From the NCBI RefSeq assembly GCF_036263595.1, contig NZ_DATAGQ010000200.1:1-64000 (forward strand): a stretch of DNA of 64,000 nucleotides, written 5' to 3'. This document shows, one piece after another, positions 26,423-33,185 of the stretch. Position 1 is the stretch's first letter; every line of letters begins with the position of its first letter. The notes beneath the pieces were generated by a model. The model was not told where the DNA came from. It saw only the letters and a program-made list of their open reading frames with translations, and made no database searches. The DNA comes from Geminicoccus sp036263595 (lineage in GTDB: Bacteria > Pseudomonadota > Alphaproteobacteria > Geminicoccales > Geminicoccaceae). A program made the position numbers and the translations under genes.

Positions 26423-27734
26423 TTCCCTGGCCAATGCCTTCCATGCCCTGCGCCTGACCGAGAGGACCGACGGTCCGGTCGAACTGGTGGCGAGGCTGGA
26501 CCTGCTCAAGCGTCTGGAGGTGGCCGTCCTCGGGGCGAAGGAGCGGATCGTCCAGGCAGCCGCTGCCGATTTCGGCGCCCGCTCCCGCGAGGAGACCCTG
26601 TTCGGCGAAGTACTGGGCGTCGTGTCCGCGCTGCGCCATGCCCATCGCCATGTACGGCGCTGGAGCCGGCCGCGGCGCGTGCCGGTGGGTGCGCCGTTCT
26701 GGCCCGCCAAGGCCTGGCTGGTCCCCCAGCCGCTGGGCCTGGTTGGGATCATGTCGCCCTGGAACTACCCCTTCCTCCTGGCCCTCTCGCCGCTCGTGGG
26801 TGCTCTGGCCGCGGGCAACCGGGCGATGCTGAAGCCATCGGAGCATACGCCCAGGGTCGCCGCCGAGATCGCGCAGCTGCTCGACCGGTCGCTCGGGCAG
26901 ACGATCGTACGCACGGTCGAGGGTGGCCCAACCATTGCCCGGGCCTTCGCGTCGCTGCGCTTCGACCACCTGATATTCACCGGCAGCACCGCGCGTGGTC
27001 GCGAGGTCGCCATGGCCGCGGCCGCCAACCTCGTTCCCGTCACGCTCGAGCTTGGCGGCAAGTGTCCGGCCATCGTCCTGCCCGACGCCGACCTCGACGC
27101 TGCCGCGTCGGCCATCGTGACCGGCAAGGGGCTGAATGCCGGCCAGACCTGCATCGCACCGGACCATGTGCTGCTGGCAGGCGTTCCTGGCGATCGCTTT
27201 CGGGCCGCGCTGGAAGCAGCGGTCCAGCGGCACTTCCCGGATGGCCTGACCACCCGGATCATTCCCCACCGCGCCGGCCAGTTCGGCGGACCCGAGGGTA
27301 TGCTGCAGATCGTGGTCGACCCGCCGCCATCCTCGCCGCTGGTCACCGAGGAGGTCTTCGGGCCCGTTCTGCCCATCCACGCCCTGCCTGACCTGGACGC
27401 AGCCCTGGACCGGCTCCGGGACCAGGACTCGCCCCTGGCCGTCTATCTGTTCAGCCGCGACCCGCAGGCCGAGCGGCGCGTGCTGCAAGGCACGCGAGCC
27501 GGTGCCCTGGTGGTGGGCGGCACGATCGTCCAGGCGGCCATCGACGAACTCCCCTTCGGCGGCCTCGGTGCTTCGGGGATGGGCCGCTATCACGGTCAGG
27601 CCGGCTTCGACGCCCTGTCCAACCTCAAGGCCCATGTGCGCACGCCCCGATTCAGCTTGGCGAGCCTAGGCCAGCCGCCCTATGGCAAGTTCACGGCAAA
27701 GCTGCTGGCGCACCTCCTGCCCGACCCGAAGTGA
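26403..27734 (+). CDS. Aldehyde dehydrogenase, probable C30 carotenoid aldehyde oxidase
   Basis: A 443-residue NAD(P)-dependent aldehyde dehydrogenase of the coniferyl/fatty-aldehyde branch. Motifs are SPWNYPF at 118-124, TFTGS-like IFTGSTARGREVA, LELGGKCPAIVLPDADL (catalytic Glu), GLNAGQTCIAPD (catalytic Cys near 250), EEVFGPVLPI and NLKAHVRTP near the end. Compared with usual family members it is about 30 residues short between the catalytic Cys region and EEVFGPVLPI: the segment with INDRHF and the acyl pocket is reduced to IIPHRAGQFGGPEG. It overlaps ispH by 20 bases and ends the operon. The likely job is oxidation of an apocarotenoid aldehyde to the acid that is then glycosylated. Confidence 0.85.
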   Translation: MTPHPPDSLANAFHALRLTERTDGPVELVARLDLLKRLEVAVLGAKERIVQAAAADFGARSREETLFGEVLGVVSALRHAHRHVRRWSRPRRVPVGAPFWPAKAWLVPQPLGLVGIMSPWNYPFLLALSPLVGALAAGNRAMLKPSEHTPRVAAEIAQLLDRSLGQTIVRTVEGGPTIARAFASLRFDHLIFTGSTARGREVAMAAAANLVPVTLELGGKCPAIVLPDADLDAAASAIVTGKGLNAGQTCIAPDHVLLAGVPGDRFRAALEAAVQRHFPDGLTTRIIPHRAGQFGGPEGMLQIVVDPPPSSPLVTEEVFGPVLPIHALPDLDAALDRLRDQDSPLAVYLFSRDPQAERRVLQGTRAGALVVGGTIVQAAIDELPFGGLGASGMGRYHGQAGFDALSNLKAHVRTPRFSLASLGQPPYGKFTAKLLAHLLPDPK

Positions 27735-27741
27735 GCCCTGG

Positions 27742-28525
27742 TTAGCCGGACTTTTTCGACCTGCCGCGCGCCCGCGCGACCGCCAGCGCCTCGCTCCACG
27801 GCGTCAATGCATCGGCCGCCTCGATCATCGCGAAGCCTTGGGCCGTCATCGTGCCCGGCGTCCCGTTCACGTTGAGTGGCTGCCGCATGGACTGCGTAGG
27901 ATCGGCTGCCTTGGCAAACGCCCCGGCAGACTGGGTGAAGCCTGCCACCAGCCCCACCGCCGTGGCCCGCGGCAGCCCCGCCCGTTCCGCTGCCTGCGCC
28001 ACCTGCTCCATCAGCGCGTACATCCAGAGATGATAGACGCTGGCCGCCGTCGCGACCTTGAACTGGTCCTCGTCGGCGCAAGGGAACACATCGCCCACCC
28101 GGGCCAGCAGCTCGCTTGCCCGGTCCTCGGCCGGGAAGACCGGCGTGGAGCCCAAGCCGATGGCCGATGCTGCCGTCGGCATCGCCCGCACCACCGTGGC
28201 CGCGCCTGCGGCCGTCTGCAGGGCCGCATGCTCCACGTCGATCGCGACGCAGACCAAGGAGCTGCCGTTCCTTCCACCTCAGCCCCTGAATCGTCGCCAG
28301 CGCATCGCTGGGCGGCGTCGCGACGATCACCTCGTCCGAACCGTCCACGACGGCCTGGTTGTCCACAGCGACGGTGCAGCCATGCTCCATGGCCAGCTTG
28401 CGTGCGGTCTCGGCATGGCGCGGCGAGAGCAGGATCCGCCTGGTGTCACCGGACCTGCGGATCCCCTCGATCATGAAGCTGGCCAGTCGGCCCACGCCGA
28501 CGATGCCCAAGGTCCCGGATGCCAT
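27742..28525 (-). pseudogene. ProC-like pyrroline-5-carboxylate reductase family gene, frameshifted
   Basis: The N-terminal part (from the ATG at 28525) reads MASGTLGIVGVGRLASFMIE, a Rossmann start of the ProC family, and continues to VIVATPPSDALATIQGLRW. The homologous sequence then continues in the neighbouring frame as SSLVCVAIDVEHAALQ and runs to the TAA at 27742, including the ProC-type dimerisation region KVATAASVYHLWMYALMEQ and AGAFAKAADPTQSMRQPLN. The switch is near plus-strand 28270-28277 and is repaired by removing a single A from the run that reads GGAAGG in the gene sense. So the full-length product would be about 260 residues. This may be a decayed gene or one base error. It converges on the carotenoid operon with a 7-bp gap. 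Confidence 0.72.
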
Positions 28526-28537
28526 GCTCGTTCCGCC

Positions 28538-28575
28538 CTGCCGCCCGACGACGGATCATCGCCGGGGGCGGGCAG
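28538..28575 (-). terminator. Hairpin downstream of the zinc-finger mini-protein gene
   Basis: CTGCCGCCC and GGGCGGGCAG pair with one bulge around a 19-base loop, between the stop of the 61-residue gene (28607) and the start of the ProC-like gene (28525). No U-run is present, so termination is only suggested. Confidence 0.35.
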
Positions 28576-28606
28576 GCCGCGCAATCCTCGTGCAGCGACA
28601 GGCCTG

Positions 28607-28792
28607 TCAGCCGCCACCGATCCCGCTGATCACCTTGCCGCTGCCGCCACATTCGGAACAGCGCTGACCGTCGAATTCGCCACTGCCCATGCATTTCGGG
28701 CAGATGTCCTCGCCGGTGCCAGGCGTGCCGGGAGGTGCATCGTCGCCTGGATTGGGCGCCGTGTCCTGCTGCTGGATTGCGTTCTCTTCCAT
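28607..28792 (-). CDS. DnaJ-type zinc-finger mini-protein
   Basis: A 61-residue protein. The N-terminal half (residues 1-30) is acidic and disordered-looking. The C-terminal half contains CPKCMGSGEF and CSECGGSGKV, two CxxCxGxG units like those of the DnaJ central zinc finger, enough to bind one zinc ion. The ATG at 28792 follows AGGAGG; a longer frame begins at 28858. Such single-finger proteins are common and may be small chaperone or metallochaperone partners, but no function can be assigned. It is on the minus strand between the HAD phosphatase and ProC-like genes, with hairpins on both sides, so it is probably transcribed on its own. Confidence 0.65.
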   Translation of the reverse strand: MEENAIQQQDTAPNPGDDAPPGTPGTGEDICPKCMGSGEFDGQRCSECGGSGKVISGIGGG

Positions 28793-28838
28793 CTCCGCCT
28801 CCTGATCGCCTGCCCGAACCGGGGATCGGACAAGCATC

Positions 28839-28875
28839 CTGCCGGTGGGTTCATCCATCTTAAGCCCACCGGCAG
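28839..28875 (-). terminator. Stem-loop after the HAD phosphatase gene
   Basis: CTGCCGGTGGG and CCCACCGGCAG form a perfect 11-bp stem around a 15-base loop. It begins 19 bases after the stop of the HAD gene (28895) and precedes the 61-residue gene, as expected of a rho-independent terminator, though the following minus-strand sequence is only mildly T-rich. Confidence 0.55.
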
Positions 28876-28894
28876 CGGCGAAGTTCCGACCGTG

Positions 28895-29728
28895 TCAGCC
28901 AGCCGGGAGGATGAACCGCTCGATCGCCCGGGCGATCCCGTCCTCTTCGTTGGTCGTGGTGACGTAGGTCGCCTCTGCCTTCACCTCGTCGAATGCCTGC
29001 CCCATCGCGATCGAGAGGGCGGCGCGGCGGAACATCGGCACATCGTTGGGCGCGTCGCCGATCACGGCTACCCGATCCACCGGCAGGCCCATCACCTCGG
29101 CGAGTGCTGCCACGCCATGCCCTTTGTCCGCCTCCGGATGCGTCACGTCGAGATAATAGGCCTGCGAGCGCACGGCATGGGCCCGCTCGCCGAGCAGGCC
29201 GGCAAGTTCGCCCTCCAGCCCTGCCAGCCTGGGATGATCGCTGCTTGCGCCGACGATCTTGTCGATCCGGGTGATGCCGGCGAAGTCCGGGACGATCGTC
29301 GGCTCGAACCCGACAGCGCGGCGCTCGCGCGGCACGAACTCGCCATCCGGATCGCGGGTGATCCACTTCCCGTCGGCGAACACCCAGATCTCGACCTGCG
29401 CGCGGTCGAGGAACTCCAGCGCCAGGCCGGCCGCCTCGTCGGAGAGGTGCTTGGCCATCGCGATCGTGCCGTCAGCCCTGGTGATCGTGCCGCCGTTGAA
29501 GGCGGCGGTCGGCTGGTCGATCCTGAGCGTCTCGATGGGGTAGCGCATCCCGCGGGCCGGGCGCGCGCTGATGATGCTGAAATGGATGCCGGCATCGCGC
29601 AGGCGCGTGACCGCCTCGATCGTCGCAGGCGCGATTGTCTTGTCCGGACGCACCAGCGTCCCGTCGATGTCCGACACGAGCAGGCCGATATTCGGCCGCC
29701 CATTCCCACCCTCGCTGGTGCTGGCCAC
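28895..29728 (-). CDS. Cof-type HAD-IIB sugar-phosphate phosphatase
   Basis: A 277-residue HAD-IIB hydrolase. Motif I is VSDIDGTLV (nucleophile and acid Asp), motif II the SARPARGM region (FSIISARP), motif III the Lys of EADKGHGVAAL, and motif IV GDAPNDVPMF with metal-binding Asp residues. A C2 cap lies between motifs II and III, as usual in Cof/YidA-like enzymes that dephosphorylate sugar phosphates or cofactor precursors. The start is a GTG at 29728. The next gene upstream, 78 bp away on the same strand, is the acetyltransferase. Confidence 0.88.
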   Translation of the reverse strand: MASTSEGGNGRPNIGLLVSDIDGTLVRPDKTIAPATIEAVTRLRDAGIHFSIISARPARGMRYPIETLRIDQPTAAFNGGTITRADGTIAMAKHLSDEAAGLALEFLDRAQVEIWVFADGKWITRDPDGEFVPRERRAVGFEPTIVPDFAGITRIDKIVGASSDHPRLAGLEGELAGLLGERAHAVRSQAYYLDVTHPEADKGHGVAALAEVMGLPVDRVAVIGDAPNDVPMFRRAALSIAMGQAFDEVKAEATYVTTTNEEDGIARAIERFILPAG

Positions 29729-29806
29729 GTCCGCACGTCCCTTGCTGGTCGCGGCCGTCCGCCGCAGCTTCTTCTTAGCTTCTGCCTCCCGCTGCGTCTC
29801 CTGCCT

Positions 29807-30397
29807 TCAGGCGCGACCGCCGGCAGGAGACAGGAGCCCTCGCTGCATCATCACCACGTCCACCGGCTCGCCGGCCTTCTCGCCGGCGCCCGGCAGGAAG
29901 CCGCAGGGCTTGAAGCCGCAGGCCTCGTGCAGGCCGATCGACGCGCGGTTCCTGGCATCGCCGATCACGGCGATCATCTGCCGGTATCCGCGTGCGGCGC
30001 AAACGTCGCAGAGTGCGTCGAGCAGATGGCGTCCGACGCCCTGCCCACGCGCCGCAGCCGCGACATGGATCGAATCCTCGACCGTGTGCCGATAGGCCGA
30101 CAGCGCACGGAACGGCCGGGCATGCGCATAGCCGAGCACCCGCCCGTCGGGGTCCGCCGCGACCAGCCAGGGCAGATCCGCCGCGCGCACGGCGGCAAAG
30201 CGCGCGGCCATCGCGGCATAATCCGGCGCGATCTCCTCCCAGCTCCCGAGGCCCGCCGCCAGCTGCTCGGCATAGATGGCGACGATCGCCGGGAGGTCCG
30301 CCTCGGTGGCAAGGCGAAGGTTGGCCGTCGGTTCGGTCCTGGTGACCGGACGAACGGCAAGGTGGCCGGCAGGGCCGGCACCTGGAACAAGGGACAT
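29807..30397 (-). CDS. GNAT acetyltransferase of the phosphinothricin-acetyltransferase type
   Basis: A 196-residue GNAT protein. It starts its core with LRLATEADLPAIVAIYAEQL, then SWEEIAPDYAAMAARFA, and has WLVAADPDGRVLGYAHARPF in the pattern of Pat/MnaT enzymes (the Y-x-H-x-R-P strand), VEDSIHVAAAARGQGVGRHLL for the acetyl-CoA P-loop, and GDARNRASIGLHEACGFKPCGF. Members acetylate phosphinothricin, methionine sulfoximine or similar amino-acid-like compounds. The ATG at 30397 follows an AGGAGG; the frame is open further upstream but without a domain. It lies 85 bp after the decarboxylase stop on the same strand, which might pair it with polyamine or amino acid metabolism. Confidence 0.83.
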   Translation of the reverse strand: MSLVPGAGPAGHLAVRPVTRTEPTANLRLATEADLPAIVAIYAEQLAAGLGSWEEIAPDYAAMAARFAAVRAADLPWLVAADPDGRVLGYAHARPFRALSAYRHTVEDSIHVAAAARGQGVGRHLLDALCDVCAARGYRQMIAVIGDARNRASIGLHEACGFKPCGFLPGAGEKAGEPVDVVMMQRGLLSPAGGRA

Positions 30398-30482
30398 GGC
30401 ATCCTCCTCGTCGGGCCGGCTCGGCCGGACAAAGACGGATCGATCGGGACAGCGGCCGATCAGCCGATCGGAACGGAAAAGG

Positions 30483-31610
30483 TCACACGCAGCGGCAGGC
30501 CAGCGGCGCGAAGCCGTTGAAGGCGACGCTGGCATAGGTCGTGGTATAGGCACCGGTGCCATGGATCTGCACGCGGTCGCCCGCGGTCAGGTCGGACGGC
30601 AAGCGGTAGTCGCTCTTCTCGTACAGCACGTCGGCGCTGTCGCAGGTGGGACCGGCGATCACCACGCGGCGCTCTGGCCCCTGGCGGTCGGTGGTGATCC
30701 GGTAGCGGATCGCCTCGTCCATGGTCTCGGCCAAGCCGCCGAACTTGCCGACGTCCAGGAACACCCACGGCCGCCCGTCCGCATCGCCCTTTTCGGCGAC
30801 CAGCACGACCTCGGACACCAGCAGCCCGCAATCGCCGACCAGGCCGCGGCCGGGCTCGATGATGGTCTGCGGCAACCGGTTGCCGAAATGCCGGATCAGG
30901 CTGGCATGGATCGCCTGGCCGTAGGCCTCGGCCGCCGGCACGTCCTCGAGATAGGCGGTGGGGAAGCCGCCACCCATGTTGACCAGGCCCAGCCGGATTC
31001 CGTCCGCCTCGAGCGTGGTGAAGATGGCGGCGGCCTCTGCGATCGCCCCGTCCCAGGCTTCCACGTTCTTCTGCTGCGAGCCGACATGGAAGCTGACGCC
31101 CCACGGCACCACGCCCAGCGCCACGGCCTTGCGGAGCAGGTCCACGGCCATCGAAGGCACGCAGCCGAACTTGCGCGACAGCGGCCATTCGGCCCCGGCG
31201 CCATCGGTCAGGATCCGGCAGAACACCTTGGCGCCAGGTGCAGCGCGCGCAATCTTCTCCAGTTCCGACAGGCTGTCGAACGCGAACAGCGGCACGCCCA
31301 GCCGGAAGGCCTGCGCGATGTCGCGCTCCTTCTTGATGGTGTTGCCGAACGAGATCCTGGACGCATCGATGCCGGTCGCGAGCGCCATCTCGATCTCCGG
31401 GACCGAGGCGCAGTCGAACGAGCTGCCGAGCGAGGCGACGCGCTCCATGATCTCAGGCGCCGGGTTGGCCTTCATCGCGTAGTAGATCGCGGTGTCCGGC
31501 ATGGCGGCGCGAAGTGCTTGGAAATTTGCTTCGACGCGATCCACGTCGATCAGGAGGCACGGCGTGGCGTAGTCGAGTTCGCGCGCCGCACGCGCCAGCT
31601 TCTGGTTCAT
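30483..31610 (-). CDS. PLP-dependent ornithine/lysine/diaminopimelate-type decarboxylase (fold III)
   Basis: A 375-residue fold-III decarboxylase of the eukaryote-like ornithine decarboxylase group. K47 in YYAMKANP is the PLP lysine; VSFHVGSQQ, VNMGGGFPTAY, EPGRGLVGDCG (PLP phosphate loop) and the GPTCDSADVLYE motif with the catalytic Cys of the partner subunit are present, followed by GAYTTTYASVAFNGF. The length fits the short bacterial ODC/LDC enzymes rather than LysA. It would make putrescine from ornithine or cadaverine from lysine; the specificity helix cannot be read reliably. It stands alone, with the acetyltransferase downstream. Confidence 0.88.
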   Translation of the reverse strand: MNQKLARAARELDYATPCLLIDVDRVEANFQALRAAMPDTAIYYAMKANPAPEIMERVASLGSSFDCASVPEIEMALATGIDASRISFGNTIKKERDIAQAFRLGVPLFAFDSLSELEKIARAAPGAKVFCRILTDGAGAEWPLSRKFGCVPSMAVDLLRKAVALGVVPWGVSFHVGSQQKNVEAWDGAIAEAAAIFTTLEADGIRLGLVNMGGGFPTAYLEDVPAAEAYGQAIHASLIRHFGNRLPQTIIEPGRGLVGDCGLLVSEVVLVAEKGDADGRPWVFLDVGKFGGLAETMDEAIRYRITTDRQGPERRVVIAGPTCDSADVLYEKSDYRLPSDLTAGDRVQIHGTGAYTTTYASVAFNGFAPLACRCV

Positions 31611-31733
31611 CGATCGGGGAACCTCCGGAGGGGAAGTGAAGGAATGGCGCGCACAGGGCCCCGCAGGGACGCGGTTTGCCCGTCGCTTGCTCTGGTCTGG
31701 AGAAAGGGCCGGCGCGGGCCAGGCCCTGGGCGA

Positions 31734-32066
31734 TCAGGAAGGGAGCGTGTTTTCCGGCCGCTTGGCGGCCCGCTTACTGGGCTCGGCCCGCTCGGCGCTC
31801 ACGGCCCGTTCGAGCTTGTCCAGCCGCCGCTCGATGGCCGCGAACCGCTCGATCACCGAGGGTTCCGACGGTGGCAGGCTGTCGGCGACCGCCTGCTCGA
31901 CCAGCTGCGACAGCCAGGCACCCATGGTCAGGTCCGCTGCCCACGCCGCCTCGGCCGCCGCCTTCTGTAGACGGGCCGGCACGCCACGCACCGTCCAGCG
32001 ATCGCCCTGCTCCGTCTTCACGGTCTGGGGCCTCGCACGCGGCGCCTTGTCGTCCTTCTTGCCCAT
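31734..32066 (-). CDS. Small probable ribbon-helix-helix regulator with C-terminal coiled coil
   Basis: A 110-residue basic protein. Residues 22-60 (DRWTVRGVPARLQKAAAEAA, then MGAWLSQLVEQAV) look like a ribbon-helix-helix DNA-binding domain: a short strand, helix A and helix B with the turn at ADLTMG. Residues 73-92 (IERFAAIERRLDKLERAV) are a heptad coiled coil, followed by a basic tail. The ATG at 32066 follows GGGAGA. Tandem 9-bp repeats lie just upstream of its start, the organisation typical of autoregulated RHH repressors. This is a family-level inference; a nucleoid- or partition-associated role is possible. It is divergent from the zinc-transport operon. Confidence 0.6.
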   Translation of the reverse strand: MGKKDDKAPRARPQTVKTEQGDRWTVRGVPARLQKAAAEAAWAADLTMGAWLSQLVEQAVADSLPPSEPSVIERFAAIERRLDKLERAVSAERAEPSKRAAKRPENTLPS

Positions 32067-32089
32067 CCACGATTCTCCCGTCGGCGGAC

Positions 32090-32107
32090 ATGTCTGCCAT
32101 GGCTGCC
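32090..32107. repeat. Tandem 9-bp repeat, two copies, upstream of the RHH gene
   Basis: ATGTCTGCC ATGGCTGCC at 32090-32107, 24 bases upstream of the RHH-like start codon. It is the same unit as the three-copy array at 32155-32183, so it is a candidate operator half. Confidence 0.55.
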
Positions 32108-32151
32108 GAACGCGAGGATGCATGTAGGGCCACCATCTGCCCGTTGCAAGA

Positions 32152-32186
32152 GAAATGTCTGCCACGTCTGCCATGTCGGACATTTC
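32152..32186. repeat. Tandem 9-bp repeat array inside an inverted repeat (candidate operator)
   Basis: Three direct copies run at 32155, 32164 and 32173 with a 9-base period: ATGTCTGCC, ACGTCTGCC and ATGTCGGAC, ending in AT. The whole array is bracketed by GAAATGTC (32152) and GACATTTC (32179-32186), a perfect inverted repeat. The last copy, ATGTCGGACAT, is nearly palindromic. The array sits in the divergent region between the RHH-like gene and the zinc operon. Confidence 0.6.
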
Positions 32187-32245
32187 CTCCGAATCGAGCG
32201 CTCAGGGAGCTCTGGATTTCAATGGCCCTATGCCCTAAGGAACGT

Positions 32246-32263
32246 CACGTTATAACATAACAT
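32246..32263. promoter_or_regulatory. Zur-like operator upstream of the zinc ABC operon
   Basis: CACGTTATAACATAACAT at 32246-32263 contains the GTTATAACATAAC core of proteobacterial Zur boxes and lies just before the zinc-transport operon, where a zinc-repressed operator is expected. The match is by eye. Confidence 0.55.
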
Positions 32264-32295
32264 CGACAGCTTGCTGACCAACTCGACCAGGACCC

Positions 32296-32424
32296 ATGCC
32301 CTCCTCCCAGCCCAGGCAACACCTGTCCCTCCTCCATCGCGCCGCCACCGACCGGCTGATCCCGGTCGCAGTGATCGTGCTGGGCCTCTGGATCGCCGTC
32401 GCCTGGGCGACCGGCCTGTGGTGA
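32296..32424 (+). CDS. Predicted 42-residue single-pass membrane protein at the head of the zinc operon
   Basis: An ORF of 42 codons starts at the ATG at 32296 and ends at a TGA that overlaps the GTG start of the ATPase gene (GTGA), suggesting translational coupling. The product has a polar N-terminus (about 20 residues, Gln/His/Arg-rich) and one hydrophobic helix, LIPVAVIVLGLWIAVAWATG, at about 21-40. It lies after the Zur-like box and before znuC and has no strong ribosome binding site. I do not recognise a family; its position and the overlap argue that it is real. Confidence 0.5.
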   Translation: MPSSQPRQHLSLLHRAATDRLIPVAVIVLGLWIAVAWATGLW

Positions 32425-33185
32425 CGGGCTCATCCTCCCCGGTGCGCCCCGGCGTGCGGCTCCATAGCCTGACCCTGGCCTATCGCCGCCACCCCGCCGT
32501 GCACCATTTGTCCGGGCACTTCGCGCCAGGATCGCTCACGGCCGTGGTCGGCCCGAACGGTGCCGGCAAGTCGACGCTGCTCAAGGGCATCATGGGCACG
32601 CTCAGGCCGGATTCCGGGCAGCTCGTGCTGGAGGGCATCGACCGGCGCGACATCGCCTACCTGCCGCAGATCGCCGAGCTCGACCGGAGCTTTCCGATCG
32701 ACGTGCTCGACCTGGTGGCGCTGGGGGCCTGGCGCAAGGTCGGCGCGTTCGGGCGGCTGGCCGGCAGGCACCGCGACCGGGCACACGATGCGATCGCGGC
32801 CGTGGGCCTGGAAGGCTTCGAGCGTCGCCCCATCGCCACCCTGTCGGGCGGCCAGCTGCAGCGCGCCCTGTTCGCCCGCATGCTGCTCCAGGATGCCCGC
32901 CTCCTCCTGCTCGACGAGCCCTTCACCGCGATCGACGCGCGGACGACCCGCGACCTCTTGGCGCTCATCCATCGCTGGCACGACGAGGAGCGTACGATCA
33001 TCGCGGTGCTTCACGACCTGGAACTGGTCCGCGAGCATTTCCCCGATGCGCTGCTGATCGCGCGCGAGCAGGTCGCCTGGGGTCCCACCGCCGAGGTCCT
33101 CAAGCCCGAAAACCTCCTGGCCGCCCGGCGGATGAGCGAAGCCTGGGACGAGACGGCCGCGCCCTGCCATGAGCACGCGGCATGA
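32421..33185 (+). CDS. znuC: Zinc/manganese ABC transporter ATP-binding protein
   Basis: A 254-residue ABC ATPase. Walker A is GPNGAGKST at 44-52, the signature is LSGGQLQRALFARML near 140, Walker B is LLLLDEPFTAID, and the switch His is in IAVLHDLELV. LKGIMGTLRPDSGQL and AYLPQIAELDRSFPIDVLDLVALG are typical of the metal-ion ZnuC/MntB subfamily. The GTG start at 32421 overlaps the stop of the 42-residue ORF; the end overlaps the permease gene by four bases. It powers uptake through the adjacent permease and binding protein. Metal specificity is inferred from the His-rich binding protein and the Zur-like box. Confidence 0.88.
   Translation: MTGSSSPVRPGVRLHSLTLAYRRHPAVHHLSGHFAPGSLTAVVGPNGAGKSTLLKGIMGTLRPDSGQLVLEGIDRRDIAYLPQIAELDRSFPIDVLDLVALGAWRKVGAFGRLAGRHRDRAHDAIAAVGLEGFERRPIATLSGGQLQRALFARMLLQDARLLLLDEPFTAIDARTTRDLLALIHRWHDEERTIIAVLHDLELVREHFPDALLIAREQVAWGPTAEVLKPENLLAARRMSEAWDETAAPCHEHAA

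Noticed and set aside
17141..27734. Hopanoid biosynthesis operon
   Set aside because: HpnC/D/E are shared with hopanoid synthesis, but the window has no squalene-hopene cyclase or later Hpn enzymes, and the same operon has two carotenoid desaturase-like genes.
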